A stretch of DNA of 64,000 bases. Origin: Desulforhabdus amnigena. Lineage in GTDB: Bacteria > Desulfobacterota > Syntrophobacteria > Syntrophobacterales > Syntrophobacteraceae. Location: contig NZ_BSDR01000001.1 of NCBI RefSeq assembly GCF_027925305.1, forward strand, positions 1,949,001 to 2,013,000. Direction: 5' to 3'. Every line of letters begins with the position of its first letter. Position 1 is the first letter of the stretch. The position numbers and the translations under genes were made by a program. Under the pieces are notes generated by a model, which searched no databases, was not told the origin of the DNA, and saw nothing but the letters and a program-made list of their open reading frames with translations. This document shows, in pieces, positions 47,329 to 57,199 of the stretch.

Positions 47329-48419
47329 TGGCTGTAGCGTATGTAATGGAGCAAGGTGTGACCTTGAATCGGGAAGGAGAGCGACTGGTGGTGCGTAAAG
47401 GCAGCACCACCCTCCATGCCCTTCACCTGTTCAAGCTGGAACAACTCGTTGTCATGGGAAACGTTTCGCTTACGCCCCCGGCCTTGACTTGCCTGCTGGA
47501 TTCCGGGGTGGACACAGTCTTCATGTCCCTGAACGGTCGTTACAAGGGGAGGCTTCAGAGCCCCCTCAGCAAGAATATCACCCTGAGATGCGACCAGTTT
47601 CGCCGGTTGGGAGATTCCGCTTTCTGCCTGAATGCCGCTCGATCCATCGTGGCCGGGAAGATCAACAACCTGCGCACTGCGCTGCAGCGGCTCAACCGCA
47701 GCCGGGAAACCCTGGAACTGGACGATCACATCCTGGAATTGAAGCAGTTGGGACAAAAAGCGGTTGAAGCGGAAAACCTGGAAATCCTGCGTGGTTATGA
47801 AGGCCGAGCGGCGGTCCGCTATTTTGACGGTTTTGCACGGGGCTTCCTGGCGGAAGGAGTGACCTTCGCCCGCCGGGTCCGCCGCCCGCCTACGGACCCG
47901 GTAAACGCTCTACTGAGCCTGGGGTATACACTCCTCTTCAATACGGTCATGGCAGCCGTGAGCCTGGTGGGCTTCGACCCTTACCTCGGCTGTCTTCATA
48001 CCGTGGATTACGGTCGGCCTTCCTTGCCCCTGGATCTCATGGAAGAATGGCGACCGGTCATCGTGGACTCTCTCGTTTTGAGCGTTTTCAATCTCAAGGT
48101 CATTACCCTGGAGGATTTCATATGTACTCCCCCATCCCTGGAAGAAGACGCTCCAGACCCACTTGACCCCTTGGCCGATGATGAAGAAGAAACTGAAAAG
48201 TCGCAAGGCAAGAACCCGGCGGCACTGCCCGTCAGGCTCACGGACACTGGATTTCGCAAATTCATCACCCAGTTCGAAAGAAAGATGGGGGAAAAAGTGC
48301 GATTTCACCTGACGGACCAACATTTTTCCTACCGCGACTGCATTCGGGAACAGGTGCGCCATTTCGCTCGAGTCGTTCGAGGTGAGGAGGCCGTTTACCG
48401 TCCCGTGGCTTGGAGGTGA
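47328..48419 (+). CDS. cas1: CRISPR integrase Cas1 (type III-A locus)
   Basis: 363 residues from ATG 47328, overlapping the primase-polymerase stop. The three catalytic sites are present: Glu in LRGYEGRAAVRYF, His in GCLHTVDYGRPS, acidic cluster in LPLDLMEEWRPV. An unusual acidic insert (LEEDAPDPLDPLADDEEE, near residues 270-288) lies before the C-terminal helices and is absent from the I-C Cas1 at 2040. It is clearly a different Cas1 lineage from that one. Confidence 0.95.
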   Translation: MAVAYVMEQGVTLNREGERLVVRKGSTTLHALHLFKLEQLVVMGNVSLTPPALTCLLDSGVDTVFMSLNGRYKGRLQSPLSKNITLRCDQFRRLGDSAFCLNAARSIVAGKINNLRTALQRLNRSRETLELDDHILELKQLGQKAVEAENLEILRGYEGRAAVRYFDGFARGFLAEGVTFARRVRRPPTDPVNALLSLGYTLLFNTVMAAVSLVGFDPYLGCLHTVDYGRPSLPLDLMEEWRPVIVDSLVLSVFNLKVITLEDFICTPPSLEEDAPDPLDPLADDEEETEKSQGKNPAALPVRLTDTGFRKFITQFERKMGEKVRFHLTDQHFSYRDCIREQVRHFARVVRGEEAVYRPVAWR

Positions 48420-48424
48420 AGTCC

Positions 48425-48700
48425 ATGCATGTACTGGTTTCCTACGATATCGTTGACAATAAAACCCGGACCCGCGTGATGAAACATCTCAAGAACTACG
48501 GGCAAAGAGTGCAATTGAGTTGCTACGAATGCGATCTCGATGAATCCATGTACCAGCAGATGAAGGAAGGGGTGGAACAACTCATCGACAAAAAGATGGA
48601 CAGCGTACGCTATTACCGCCTCTGCAAGGGGTGCCTGCATAACGTTATCATTTGCGGCTGGGGGGAAGTCCGGGAAGATGAAGGTTTTGAGATCATCTGA
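48425..48700 (+). CDS. cas2: Cas2, first of two tandem copies
   Basis: 91 residues. HVLVSYDIVDNKTRTRVMKH with the conserved first-strand Asp, NYGQRVQLSCYECDL, then YYRLCKGCLHNVIICG with a CxxC pair. ATG 48425 follows GGAGGTGA; a TTG earlier in frame is unlikely. It lies 5 bases after cas1. A second, distinct cas2 follows after 35 bases. Confidence 0.94.
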   Translation: MHVLVSYDIVDNKTRTRVMKHLKNYGQRVQLSCYECDLDESMYQQMKEGVEQLIDKKMDSVRYYRLCKGCLHNVIICGWGEVREDEGFEII

Positions 48701-48735
48701 ATGGAGTCGGGATCTTCTTATGGAGGAAACGGACC

Positions 48736-49029
48736 ATGGCAACAAGAATCAACCATATCCTGGCCAGCTATGATATCAGCCATCCACGGAGACTCCAGCG
48801 TGTGGCCAAAATCATGCGTGATTATGGCGACCGGGTGCTGAAAAGCGTTTTTGAATGCCATTTGAGCGATGCGGATTTTCAGCGAATGAAGGAACGCATC
48901 GAAGAAACCATCGACCACACGGAAGACTGCGTGCGTTTCTATTTCGTTTGTGATAAATGTTTAGGACGTGTGGAGGTTTCAGGCCTGGGTGAGGGGTTTG
49001 TTGATGAAGTTGAGTTCATCATCACATGA
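48736..49029 (+). CDS. cas2: Cas2, second tandem copy
   Basis: 97 residues, the same fold as its neighbour but clearly divergent: INHILASYDISHPRRLQRVAK, DYGDRVLKSVFECHLSD, FYFVCDKCLGRVEVSG. It too has Asp in the first strand and a CxxC pair. GGAGGAAAC-type ribosome-binding site near 48722. The leader of the type III array begins directly after its stop. Confidence 0.93.
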   Translation: MATRINHILASYDISHPRRLQRVAKIMRDYGDRVLKSVFECHLSDADFQRMKERIEETIDHTEDCVRFYFVCDKCLGRVEVSGLGEGFVDEVEFIIT

Positions 49030-49265
49030 GTGCGCGAAACAGGGAAACAACGGCGGTTGATCTTTAAGTAACGGAAGATACAGGTAAAAGTAAATCGAGT
49101 GCCAACAGGTTGGCGCAATACAATTAAATTAAATGATTTCAAATAGATATCAGCTAATCCTTTAGATAAAGAGGAATGAGAGATGATGCAAAAACAAAAT
49201 AAAAGTCCAGGTTCGCGTAACGACATACGTACTCCCCTTGTAATCCTCAACTGTATGAGGCCGCA
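49030..49265 (+). promoter_or_regulatory. Leader of the type III-A array
   Basis: 236 AT-rich bases without a gene. GCCAAC-AG-GTTGGC (49101-49114) is a perfect 6-bp hairpin. CCTCA (49245-49249) pairs with TGAGG (49256-49260) just 5 bases before the first repeat. AGGTTCGCG near 49209 also occurs in the I-C leader at 3406, perhaps by chance. Pre-crRNA transcription is expected rightward. Confidence 0.7.
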
Positions 49266-52200
49266 GCCGGAAAACCTGACCTGATGAATAAGGGATTGCG
49301 ACCCTTCCTTGCTGAAGGGTGTGATTTTAGCCTTTGCGCCGGAAAACCTGACCTGATGAATAAGGGATTGCGACAACACGAGGTTCGATGGAAATTGAAA
49401 TGACGCTCTGTGCCGGAAAACCTGACCTGATGAATAAGGGATTGCGACTGTTCGATGTACAGCTTCAATCTTTCGATCATTTCTATGCCGGAAAACCTGA
49501 CCTGATGAATAAGGGATTGCGACTTCATTACATCTTCATCGGTTATATCTTTGGGGACCGAGGCCGGAAAACCTGACCTGATGAATAAGGGATTGCGACA
49601 TCTTCGTCACTACTCCCTTTCTACCTTCGCTGGGCTTGCCGGAAAACCTGACCTGATGAATAAGGGATTGCGACTAGGCGTGCAAAAGCCTGATGGTGAT
49701 ACCTGATGCTAGGCCGGAAAACCTGACCTGATGAATAAGGGATTGCGACTGTTAGTGTTAGTGTTAGTGTTAGTGTCGTTTATCGGAGTGCCGGAAAACC
49801 TGACCTGATGAATAAGGGATTGCGACACTCCTTGCTCGCTGCCGTCTTGTCAGCTAACTTCTGCGCCGGAAAACCTGACCTGATGAATAAGGGATTGCGA
49901 CCGGAAGATTTTTATATTCACACCTCCCTATCTCAGCGAGCCGGAAAACCTGACCTGATGAATAAGGGATTGCGACTGTAAGTTCATAGTTTCATTCCTC
50001 TTTCAGGAGTTAGTGCCGGAAAACCTGACCTGATGAATAAGGGATTGCGACGTAACGCGTACGGGAACGGTATCTTTCCGGGCCTTATCCGCCGGAAAAC
50101 CTGACCTGATGAATAAGGGATTGCGACTTTCTGTACGTCTTACCGATATGATTACCATTACCGCATGCCGGAAAACCTGACCTGATGAATAAGGGATTGC
50201 GACATTATTTTCTCACGCCTGTTTTTCCAGCTGTTCGCCTGGCCGGAAAACCTGACCTGATGAATAAGGGATTGCGACCAGGCTGCCCTTGCTTGATAAG
50301 GATCGATTTGTCTTGCCGGAAAACCTGACCTGATGAATAAGGGATTGCGACAGGGTAGAAGGCGGACGTTTGTACCGTTTCTGTACGTGCCGGAAAACCT
50401 GACCTGATGAATAAGGGATTGCGACCTTCCGTATTCGCGCTCATATCAATCTTCCTTCCTTTCGCCGGAAAACCTGACCTGATGAATAAGGGATTGCGAC
50501 GTCTTTGACATCTTCATAGACACACTTGACTTTGCGCCGGAAAACCTGACCTGATGAATAAGGGATTGCGACATCTTCTTGTCTGTCTTACCTTTCCCAC
50601 GCTCCTTTTTGCCGGAAAACCTGACCTGATGAATAAGGGATTGCGACATGTACATAAGCATTTCATAGCAACTAGATGGCCAGGCGCCGGAAAACCTGAC
50701 CTGATGAATAAGGGATTGCGACATTGTATTCCCTCTGTCATTTATCAGACTTGGTTTGGAGCCGGAAAACCTGACCTGATGAATAAGGGATTGCGACACA
50801 CGGGTTACTGTTGCCATTTTAGGCTCCTTTTAGAGGCCGGAAAACCTGACCTGATGAATAAGGGATTGCGACAGGTTATACAAAAGGGGATGAAAGGGCA
50901 TAGCACCGGGCCGGAAAACCTGACCTGATGAATAAGGGATTGCGACCAGACGCAGCCTTGTAATGTTTGCGCTCTCCCCTGTTAAGCCGGAAAACCTGAC
51001 CTGATGAATAAGGGATTGCGACGTCACTTTGTGACATTATTTTCTCACGCCTGTTTTTCGCCGGAAAACCTGACCTGATGAATAAGGGATTGCGACTCTG
51101 CAGTAGCTATGACTGATTTTATCTCGTTGTAACTGCCGGAAAACCTGACCTGATGAATAAGGGATTGCGACCCGATTAGCTGATCACGTATTGTCCAGTA
51201 TTTAATACGCCGGAAAACCTGACCTGATGAATAAGGGATTGCGACATGCGACGGAGCAGATCGGTACTCCGCCGGAGGTTTTAAGCCGGAAAACCTGACC
51301 TGATGAATAAGGGATTGCGACGATATGATTACCATTACCGCATAAACATTTTTATGACATGCCGGAAAACCTGACCTGATGAATAAGGGATTGCGACCAG
51401 GATGATGGAGTCGGTGGGGCGGAGCTGTAAGAGGCCGGAAAACCTGACCTGATGAATAAGGGATTGCGACCGAGGCCGGGGAGGTTGATACCGAGAGAAG
51501 CCATGAGCCGGAAAACCTGACCTGATGAATAAGGGATTGCGACTCGCAGAGACCTGAGATTTGGTACTCGCGAATGCCGGGCCGGAAAACCTGACCTGAT
51601 GAATAAGGGATTGCGACGCAATGACAGAATCTACTAACGATGCCTTGGACTGTCTGCCGGAAAACCTGACCTGATGAATAAGGGATTGCGACTCTTTCTT
51701 ATTTAAGATTGTTTTCTTGTTACAGTCTGCCGGAAAACCTGACCTGATGAATAAGGGATTGCGACCCACTTTGTGACAATGCTTTCTTAACTCCTCTGTT
51801 ACAGCCGGAAAACCTGACCTGATGAATAAGGGATTGCGACATAGAAGTATCTTCACTCAATTTCCAAGTCATGATCTTCGCCGGAAAACCTGACCTGATG
51901 AATAAGGGATTGCGACATCTTAAAAACCAATGTTTCCTGTCCCGCCGCTTCCAGGCCGGAAAACCTGACCTGATGAATAAGGGATTGCGACTTGCCCTCT
52001 ATTTGCCCTTTTAACGGGCTTTATGGGCCGGAAAACCTGACCTGATGAATAAGGGATTGCGACAAGGCATTCAGCGCATGACATGGCAAACCTCCTCATC
52101 GCCGGAAAACCTGACCTGATGAATAAGGGATTGCGACCTCGAGGAGGGACAAGCCGAAGCCTGCCCCTCGCCTATGCCGGAAAACCTGACCTGATGAATA

Positions 52201-55200
52201 AGGGATTGCGACTATTTTCTGGCGATTCTATTGATGAATGATTGTTTGCCGGAAAACCTGACCTGATGAATAAGGGATTGCGACATGGTAAAGAGTTTGG
52301 TATCAAGGATGACCATGTAGGCCGGAAAACCTGACCTGATGAATAAGGGATTGCGACATCGCCACAGCTTTTGCATACATGAGCAGCTTCTACCGCCGGA
52401 AAACCTGACCTGATGAATAAGGGATTGCGACACACATAATATACCACTGTTACTTACTATTCTATCTAAGCCGGAAAACCTGACCTGATGAATAAGGGAT
52501 TGCGACTTGTTTTTTGCCCACCGTTTGAGTATCCCCCTTGCCGCCGGAAAACCTGACCTGATGAATAAGGGATTGCGACAGCGGCTTTTTCGAGCATTTT
52601 TTCGGTATGCCGCTTGGCCGGAAAACCTGACCTGATGAATAAGGGATTGCGACGGATACTTCCCCGTATCGATTGGTGTAGCGGTCCACAGCCGGAAAAC
52701 CTGACCTGATGAATAAGGGATTGCGACATGAGAGCGTTGGCGCGATCCGCGGAAGATGCGGAATGCCGGAAAACCTGACCTGATGAATAAGGGATTGCGA
52801 CAAAAGATTGGTAAAATTCATATTGGTTCCTTTCTGTGCGCCGGAAAACCTGACCTGATGAATAAGGGATTGCGACGGGCACTCTTCCGAGAGTGCCTTT
52901 TTCTTTTCGTCCTTGCCGGAAAACCTGACCTGATGAATAAGGGATTGCGACCGCTCTTCAACCCAATGGTCCTTCTTGCCTTCCATGGGCCGGAAAACCT
53001 GACCTGATGAATAAGGGATTGCGACACGTACCGTGCAAGCTCACCCTTCTGATTACGATACAGCCGGAAAACCTGACCTGATGAATAAGGGATTGCGACG
53101 GTCATATACTCGAAGCGTTCCATATCTTAGTCCATGCCGGAAAACCTGACCTGATGAATAAGGGATTGCGACAATGGAATGACGTTGGCATTGGCATTGC
53201 TCATAAGATGCCGGAAAACCTGACCTGATGAATAAGGGATTGCGACTGACAAAAGTACCCGTAGGAGCTTGCCTTCCGCTGCAAGGCCGGAAAACCTGAC
53301 CTGATGAATAAGGGATTGCGACCGATAAATGTCGTTATCCGAGAATGGAACTGTATTGCCGGAAAACCTGACCTGATGAATAAGGGATTGCGACCCGGTT
53401 GCCGATCTTAGTTGACCCACTGTCCGGTGAGCCGGAAAACCTGACCTGATGAATAAGGGATTGCGACTCGATTGCCGGTCACCTTGATTGATTCCAAGCT
53501 TGGGCCGGAAAACCTGACCTGATGAATAAGGGATTGCGACCCCGGTACACATCCCTTGATCGGTGCCAGTGAGATGTTGCCGGAAAACCTGACCTGATGA
53601 ATAAGGGATTGCGACCCCGGTACACATCCCTTGATCGGTGCCAGTGAGATGTTGCCGGAAAACCTGACCTGATGAATAAGGGATTGCGACCGTATCGCCG
53701 TGCAACCGCTTCGGCACCGGCTATGAAAGCCGGAAAACCTGACCTGATGAATAAGGGATTGCGACCCAACCATAGGTGCGGATGATTCCAACCGTGAGGG
53801 AAAGGCCGGAAAACCTGACCTGATGAATAAGGGATTGCGACAAAACCGTGCCGCTGAGCGTTTTAAACCGTGACATATTGGCCGGAAAACCTGACCTGAT
53901 GAATAAGGGATTGCGACTCTTCTACCGATGAAGTATTCAAGCTTTTGGTTCAGGGCCGGAAAACCTGACCTGATGAATAAGGGATTGCGACCCGTTTCTT
54001 CCATCAGTGATATGGTATCCTTGCCGATCGCCGGAAAACCTGACCTGATGAATAAGGGATTGCGACGTTCCCATATCCACCGGATTGCAAAGCCCATTTC
54101 CTTGCCGGAAAACCTGACCTGATGAATAAGGGATTGCGACTCATCTATTCCGTCCACGTATTCTTTGATAAGTTCAAAGGCCGGAAAACCTGACCTGATG
54201 AATAAGGGATTGCGACGTCCTTTCCGTTGTGCTTCCGTATCCATTCCCTGAGCCGGAAAACCTGACCTGATGAATAAGGGATTGCGACATATACAACACC
54301 CCGCCCATACCAGACAGCTTTTTGCCCGCCGGAAAACCTGACCTGATGAATAAGGGATTGCGACAAATTTTTATCTTAGTTGGTTGGTTTGGTTGTTGTA
54401 TTGCCGGAAAACCTGACCTGATGAATAAGGGATTGCGACATCATAAGAACCAAGGCAATTTCAGCCATTGATCGCAACGCCGGAAAACCTGACCTGATGA
54501 ATAAGGGATTGCGACACACATCAGGTGAACTGATTCCTGTAAATTTATTCCGCCGGAAAACCTGACCTGATGAATAAGGGATTGCGACCTTCTCCTCCCT
54601 AAAATTCAACCTGTTTCATCTGCTCTTGGCCGGAAAACCTGACCTGATGAATAAGGGATTGCGACACCCAGCACCTACGATCAATGCCCGTCATCTTCTC
54701 CAAGCCGGAAAACCTGACCTGATGAATAAGGGATTGCGACGTTTGGCTGACTCTCTCTTGATGTTCTCGAAGATTTCCTGGCCGGAAAACCTGACCTGAT
54801 GAATAAGGGATTGCGACAATCGAAAGGAACACCCATCTTGTAGAGGATATGGAGGCCGGAAAACCTGACCTGATGAATAAGGGATTGCGACAGTCCCAGG
54901 GCTGGATTGATTTGTTTTCGGTTCCCCCCTGCCGGAAAACCTGACCTGATGAATAAGGGATTGCGACGCGGCGGCATCATCCGTTTTGGGAATACATCCA
55001 AAGTGCCGGAAAACCTGACCTGATGAATAAGGGATTGCGACACAAATCCCACACGGCCGATATCCCGCTTTGATCGCATGCCGGAAAACCTGACCTGATG
55101 AATAAGGGATTGCGACTGCGATAATGAACCAATCGGTTCCTATTCAATGTGATAAGCCGGAAAACCTGACCTGATGAATAAGGGATTGCGACTTTGCTTA

Positions 55201-55402
55201 ATTGCAATTCTAAAATTTTTTGCTTGACATTAAGCCGGAAAACCTGACCTGATGAATAAGGGATTGCGACAGAGGCACTCGAGGATCCTAGCGTCTATCT
55301 CATGCGCCGGAAAACCTGACCTGATGAATAAGGGATTGCGACCTTTACCCACCCCTTCCAGTCTAGCAAGCTAGACTACCGCCGGAAAACCTGGCCTGAT
55401 GA
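49266..55402 (+). CRISPR. Type III-A CRISPR array, 83 repeats and 82 spacers
   Basis: 37-bp repeat beginning GCCGGAAAACCTGACCTGAT and ending AAGGGATTGCGAC, so ATTGCGAC would be the crRNA 5' tag. I counted 82 full copies from 49266 to 55306 and a last degenerate one at 55381 (first 22 bases, one mismatch). Spacers are 35-41 bp. Direction follows from cas1-cas2 and the leader on the left and the repeat end. Spacers 58 (53541-53578) and 59 (53616-53653) are identical. Spacers 12/28 and 13/24 overlap in sequence. All three minus-strand frames of the repeat are stop-free, which explains long false reading frames on that strand. Confidence 0.99.
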
Positions 55403-55490
55403 GAGGCTTCTCGGGATTTAAATCCGAAAGCAAGGCGGGGTGCGGGTATAGGGGCGTTGCGGGGGAGTAAAGCCCTGGGGGTGGCAGGAG
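55381..55490 (+). other. Truncated terminal repeat fused to the same hairpin element as the I-C array
   Basis: The last repeat stops after CTGATGA (with one G for A change), then GAGGCTTCTCGGGATT, then TAAATCCGAAAGC (55402-55432). It matches 8162-8190 at about 27 of 32 positions. The stem here is CGGGATTT against AAATCCG with one bulge. Its possible continuation GAGTAAAGCCCTG near 55476 resembles 8250. From 55490 to 55663 I see no gene. Confidence 0.7.
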
Positions 55491-55663
55491 AAGTGATGAT
55501 TTATGGGGAAGGTTGGGAAAATACGGAGTGAAATTGGGACAAAACTGTCCGTATAGGCCATTCTTTTACCGGAAAAAGGATGATCTGATCCTGTCGTGTC
55601 CGGAAAATATTTCGGAGCAGCCAGGCTTATTCAACAGCTGAGATAAGATCTTCTTGCCTGAGA

Positions 55664-55912
55664 TTATCCGGTATCTCGATACTTCTTTCCAGCAAAGATC
55701 CTGTTGCGTACCTGCTCCAAGATCCGGTCTCCTGCTTCCTCGCTTATGGGAAGAACTTTCCTGATCGTCTCCTCGAAGAGATGCTGCAAGGAACTCTTTT
55801 CGGTCTGTTCCATCTGTCGGATGACGGCATGGGCGGTGATGTTGACCAAAGTCAAACGGATGAGGCCGTAGTCGGCATTTCTGTAAGCCCCTTCCAGGAT
55901 TGTATGCATCAA
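55664..55912 (-). CDS. Small hypothetical protein, possibly a gene remnant
   Basis: 82 codons (HTILEGAYRNADYGLIRLTL, LQHLFEETIRKVLPISEEAG). A helical, charged composition suggests real coding origin. Just upstream, in another frame, ATG and MNHQDFHGTDPFTH-like codons end in a stop that nearly touches this start, so it may be the 3' part of a frameshifted gene. I do not recognise a family. Confidence 0.35.
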   Translation of the reverse strand: MMHTILEGAYRNADYGLIRLTLVNITAHAVIRQMEQTEKSSLQHLFEETIRKVLPISEEAGDRILEQVRNRIFAGKKYRDTG

Positions 55913-56114
55913 TGAGTGAATGGATCCGTTCCGTGGAAGTCCTGGTGGTTCATCTTGTCGGAAATTGTTGTGGTAGGGGCTGAGTTGCAGGATGTATCAA
56001 CATTCTATTGAAATTATTAAGTTATACTTTATGAAGTATTTTATCCCATTGCTATTTACGGACCGTTAGGATTGTTGAACGGATTCCACACTTCGTCATG
56101 CGAAGCCATCCGCA
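55913..56114. other. Gene-free stretch
   Basis: About 200 bases, AT-rich in 55990-56080; nothing recognised apart from the possible upstream remnant described for the small hypothetical gene. Confidence 0.5.
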
Positions 56115-56142
56115 AAGAAAAAGGGCGGTCTGGAAGCCGCCC
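56115..56142 (-). terminator. Intrinsic terminator after the small secreted-protein gene
   Basis: On the minus strand GGGCGG (complement of 56137-56142) pairs with CCGCCC (complement of 56123-56128), with CTTCCAGA in the loop, followed at once by a T-run (complement of the A-run 56115-56122). It lies about 70 bases past the stop of the gene at 56211. Confidence 0.8.
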
Positions 56143-56210
56143 CAAGACAAATCAGTTGATTTTGCCCGTCACCCGGATGGCTATAGGTCCTCTCGCCGTC
56201 GCCAGGTTAT

Positions 56211-56627
56211 TTATTGTTTGATGATCCTGACTTTACAGGTATCAATATGGTCACCTTTATAGTGATTCCAGGTCCCTAAAATTTTCTTATTTCCTGTCAC
56301 CTTGCAGGTGAAAATTGTAAAATCGCAATCATACGCCCCACGCAAGATTGCGGTAAGTGTTCCGTCAGTCGAGACATTTCCGGTGAGAGGGTATGACTCA
56401 AACCTGCCATAAAAATTCCCGGTCTTCGGGTCCTGGTAACTGATATTGAGAGTACCGATATAAGCCCCCGTGGAAAATTGATCCGTCGACTCATCCCAGG
56501 TAACACAGTTGATCGAAACATTCCATTTTCCTTTTATAACAGGGTACGTGGCACCAACCGCCATACCGGATGTCAACAGCATCAATGCTGAAAACAACAC
56601 CATCGCCGTTCCGAGCCTTTTACTCAT
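56211..56627 (-). CDS. Small secreted protein, unknown function
   Basis: 138 residues with a signal peptide (LGTAMVLFSALMLLTSGMAV, cleavage near AVGA). The mature protein is all-beta in look: KGKWNVSINCVTWDES, YIGTLNISYQD, NFYGRFESYPLTGNV, KKILGTWNHYKGDHID, with four Cys that could form two disulphides. ATG 56627 follows GAAGGAGA. A clean terminator follows, so it is a single-gene unit. No family recognised. Confidence 0.75.
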   Translation of the reverse strand: MSKRLGTAMVLFSALMLLTSGMAVGATYPVIKGKWNVSINCVTWDESTDQFSTGAYIGTLNISYQDPKTGNFYGRFESYPLTGNVSTDGTLTAILRGAYDCDFTIFTCKVTGNKKILGTWNHYKGDHIDTCKVRIIKQ

Positions 56628-56929
56628 GGGTGTCTCCTTCTTTATTCAGGGCACTATTCCGTTAAAATCCTTTATTACTGCCGGATTCAAAGCTCTCGAA
56701 TTCGTTGTCTGGGACTATCCCTGATGCCTGACACCCGATTATCCTAATTTTTTAAGGGTATTGGCCTGAAAATTCTTCTGATGGTTTTGTTCATTGCCCC
56801 AAAGCGTTACTGACGATCTGGGAGTGTGCTGGAATCGACCACATGAAGATGGCAATTTTTGTACTTTTAACATTTTCTAAAACATCCGTACGAAAAAATT
56901 CTCAGCAATGCTCATTTTGAAAAGCGAAT

Positions 56930-57013
56930 CCTCCCTTCAATTCCCTCCCCATCGAGGGGGAACTGAGAGGGGTATTCCAAAGTCCACAGGTGGTTTCTGG
57001 ATAGGTTCTAAGC
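56930..57013. repeat. Partial copy of the AGAACCTATCC MITE
   Basis: Only the right half is present, ending CAGGTGGTTTCTGGATAGGT TCT; the left inverted end is missing. Related to 15561 and 28648. Confidence 0.65.
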
Positions 57014-57075
57014 CACACAACTTTCCAGCAATGTATTGGTGCAGATGGCTATTTGCCCAAGACAGCGTCAGCAAT

Positions 57076-57116
57076 CTCCATTATTGAAAGACCATAACGG
57101 TTTTTCAATAATGGAG
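57076..57116. other. 14-bp perfect inverted repeat downstream of tamB
   Basis: CTCCATTATTGAAA (57076-57089) and TTTCAATAATGGAG (57103-57116) with a 13-base loop. It lies about 85 bases past the tamB stop and could end its transcript, but no T-run follows on either strand, so it could equally be an operator or a mobile-element end. Confidence 0.5.
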
Positions 57117-57199
57117 CAAAATAATGCGAAATCCGTTTTATCTTCATGAAGTTCCGGTTGATGCTCCCTTCTGTGAATTGCCTGCCCGTTTGTCAGGTG

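Noticed and set aside
45553-49265. Possible reverse transcriptase or RT-Cas1 fusion, prompted by spacers antisense to mRNAs
   Set aside because: I found no YxDD-type reverse transcriptase motif in the primase-polymerase, in Cas1 or between them; Cas1 has a normal length and start.
50573-50610. AAAAAGGAGCG in the complement of spacer 18 as another ribosome-binding site
   Set aside because: No start codon follows, and the complement reads as a Lys-rich coding stretch, so the match is likely chance.
49247-55207. Many minus-strand reading frames through the type III array (SQSLIHQVRFSG, VAIPYSSGQVFR, RNPLFIRSGFPA)
   Set aside because: All three minus frames of the 37-bp repeat lack stops, so long frames arise automatically. 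They were used only to read the complement of the spacers.
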